Source of the DNA: Drosophila persimilis
Lineage: Eukaryota; Arthropoda; Insecta; Diptera; Drosophilidae
Length of the DNA stretch: 64,000 nt
Assembly: GCF_003286085.1 (NCBI RefSeq)
Contig: NW_020825288.1
Coordinates: 11,842,001-11,906,000 of the forward strand
Direction: 5' to 3'
The notes beneath the pieces were generated by a model, which saw only the letters and a program-made list of their open reading frames with translations, was not told the DNA's origin and did no database searches. Position 1 is the stretch's first letter. Each line of letters begins with the position of its first letter. Positions 62,401-64,000 of this stretch are shown here, one piece after another. A program made the position numbers and the translations under genes.

Positions 62401-62430
<30 letters not shown>
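62401..62430. repeat. (CT)n microsatellite
   Basis: Fifteen CT units, preceded by imperfect CTCG repeats. On the opposite strand this is a GAGA-factor-type tract. Confidence 0.95.
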
Positions 62431-62433
<3 letters not shown>

Positions 62434-63250
62434 TTTGGCCAAGGCATTAATTACCAATTTTTGTGCTTTGTTGTGTTTTGCGATTTGCGCTTTGGGGTCT
62501 GGGTTCTGGAGTCCGTTCTGCTCTCAGTGCTGGCTGGCAGTGGAATAGAAAAAAAGTGATTAACATTTGGCGTTCGAGCTGCTTAATGAGGGGCAACAGT
62601 TGGGGCCAGCAACAGTAGCAACAGCAGCGGAAGGGACTCATATTTCGCTGGTAATTCATTTAAATGAAATGCACTCAACCTGAAATGCAGCAAAAGTGGA
62701 AAGGAAAGGAAAGGAAGCCGATTAGCGGTTGAACTGAAATGCGTTCGTAATTGGTCAGAAAGGAGTCCTGGTCGAGGCGGGGCCCTGATGGGATTTTGTG
62801 GTCATTAAACTTTAGTTGAAGTTTAGCACTTTGGAGAGTAGTGCATCCCCCGGCCTGCCCCACCACTGCCCAACCCCTGCCCCACCATTGGCATTCAGTC
62901 AGTTGTGTTCATCTGTTAGGTGGCAAAGTTAATGAGATTAGGATGCGCTGGCTGACTGGCTGACTGGCTGGAAGACCTAGCCGAGCGCCTCTCAACGGTT
63001 TTGAGGTCTGTCCGGGACTGGCCACAAGCCCAAAGAAGGAGCACGGGTTGGGCAACCCCTTAATCATCATCAGTGCATAAATCAATTGTATTAATAAATT
63101 AACAGACGTTGCCTGTTCGGGGTCCACGGCTCAACGAGTAGCATGCGGTGAGGAGGCTCCTGGCTACTGGCTCCATCTTGCCTCAATGGCCCCCGGCAAC
63201 GGTTCGCTTGTAATATCTCAATTAATTATTTGTATGCGGTCAATGTGTCT

Positions 63251-63269
63251 GTGTGTGTGTGTGTGTGTG
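63251..63269. repeat. (GT)n microsatellite
   Basis: About nine GT units followed by a GAGAGAG word. Confidence 0.95.
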
Positions 63270-64000
63270 CAAGAGAGAGTATTCGTGTAGAAGCGGATAT
63301 GCGGCCATGCTGCCATAATGTTGCCTGCCACATTTTAATTACTCATTAATGTGTGCACACCGCCTGCCTGCCCCAAAAAGTTGTAACGAACTAACGTTTT
63401 GTTCTCTGCGGTTTTACAAATGTGATAACATCAACTGTAAACAAAACAAAAACAAATTAAACAGATGCAAAACCTGTGAAAAGTGCGAAAACGAATTGGA
63501 GGTACCCTGCTTCTGAGGTGGAATACCTATGGAGAAGCTTGTAAGAGCCTCTCAAGTATTTAATGGAATATCAAGTTAAGTAAGATATTTCCCCATAGGG
63601 AAATCTTTCCACTAGAATCGAAGGTAAATGCCGATTTGGCCCCATAGAGTATCCCATTAGATCGAAACCTCAAACGGGGAAGCATTCAAATTTAACCCAT
63701 TCAAACCTTTAGCCGGAAAGCGAATATATTTTGCAAAAAATAAACATTAAGCCAATGACCAAACCGGCCAGAGGCTATATCAAACCTAGGCCGCAATGCC
63801 CGAGGGTATAATACTATTTAAATATGTTTTTAACTTTTACTGCCACTCTGGGGCTGGCCAACAACAACTGATGTTAAGCAAATATACGCCAAAAAGAAAT
63901 TACAATAAATTAAATAATTAATGTAACTCGTTGTTGGACATTTTAAGGGCTGGGGTCAGGGCAGGGCCAGGGAATGGAGGTGTTATGTGAACTGCATGTT

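Larger units (their letters stand above)
53232..64000. other. non-coding DNA, possibly first intron of a plus-strand gene
   Basis: No supported coding exon. Open frames at 53.6-54.9, 55.6-56.4 and 58.0-59.0 kb overlap in several frames and follow GC-rich or repeat composition. A strong donor-like CTCGAG|GTAAGTTTT sits at about 58397. Repeat content: GGGGAC and CCTGGG hexamers, GT runs, a CT run at 62401-62430 and a GT run at 63251-63269. A gagggtataat word at 63802 may be a trace of the dispersed repeat seen at 32 kb. Confidence 0.4.

Noticed and set aside
1..64000. CRISPR arrays, operons, tRNA or rRNA genes, known miRNA hairpins
   Set aside because: None seen by eye; the sequence is eukaryotic. 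No tRNA B-box in proper context and none of the common fly miRNA seeds I know were spotted. A covariance-model scan would be needed to exclude small RNAs.

Overview
The window is insect nuclear DNA, almost certainly Drosophila. Introns are 58-74 nt with standard GT/AG ends, CA/GT microsatellites are dense, and the proteins are fly-type. The species is probably not D. melanogaster; an obscura-group fly is my tentative guess. Most of the 64 kb is non-coding, with few long open frames. That pattern suits large introns or regulatory DNA of a developmental gene.

Layout. At 0.85-2.1 kb lies a decayed non-LTR retrotransposon reverse transcriptase (+). At 2.6-3.4 kb is a secreted TULIP-type protein (group-7-allergen/JHBP-like, -) with a clear TATA box and initiator. 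At 4.6-5.3 kb is an unrecognised protein (-) whose C-terminal half is four tandem copies of a ~40-residue unit. From 5.3 to 11.7 kb the DNA looks non-coding, except for a run of splice-like sites at 10.5-11.1 kb (+). At 11.8-12.8 kb is an intronless, divergent CNOT9/Rcd-1 paralogue (-). From 12.8 to 39.7 kb I find no convincing gene, only microsatellites and remnants of a dispersed repeat. At 39.7-43.5 kb is a four-exon strawberry-notch-like gene (-) that I assembled from three frames into an uninterrupted 1196-residue protein. At 47.7-48.2 kb is a two-exon, 140-residue protein resembling protamine-like sperm chromatin proteins (MST-HMG box plus a Lys/Pro tail, -). At 51.5-53.2 kb is a plausible non-coding first exon of a plus-strand gene, ending in a GTGAGT donor; the DNA to its right would be its first intron.

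How it fits together. All five supported protein genes lie on the minus strand. Three (Rcd-1-like, strawberry-notch-like, MST-HMG) are of kinds often found in flies as duplicated, male-germline-expressed copies. They may be late insertions in the regulatory or intronic landscape of a host gene. That is inference; no expression data are available here.
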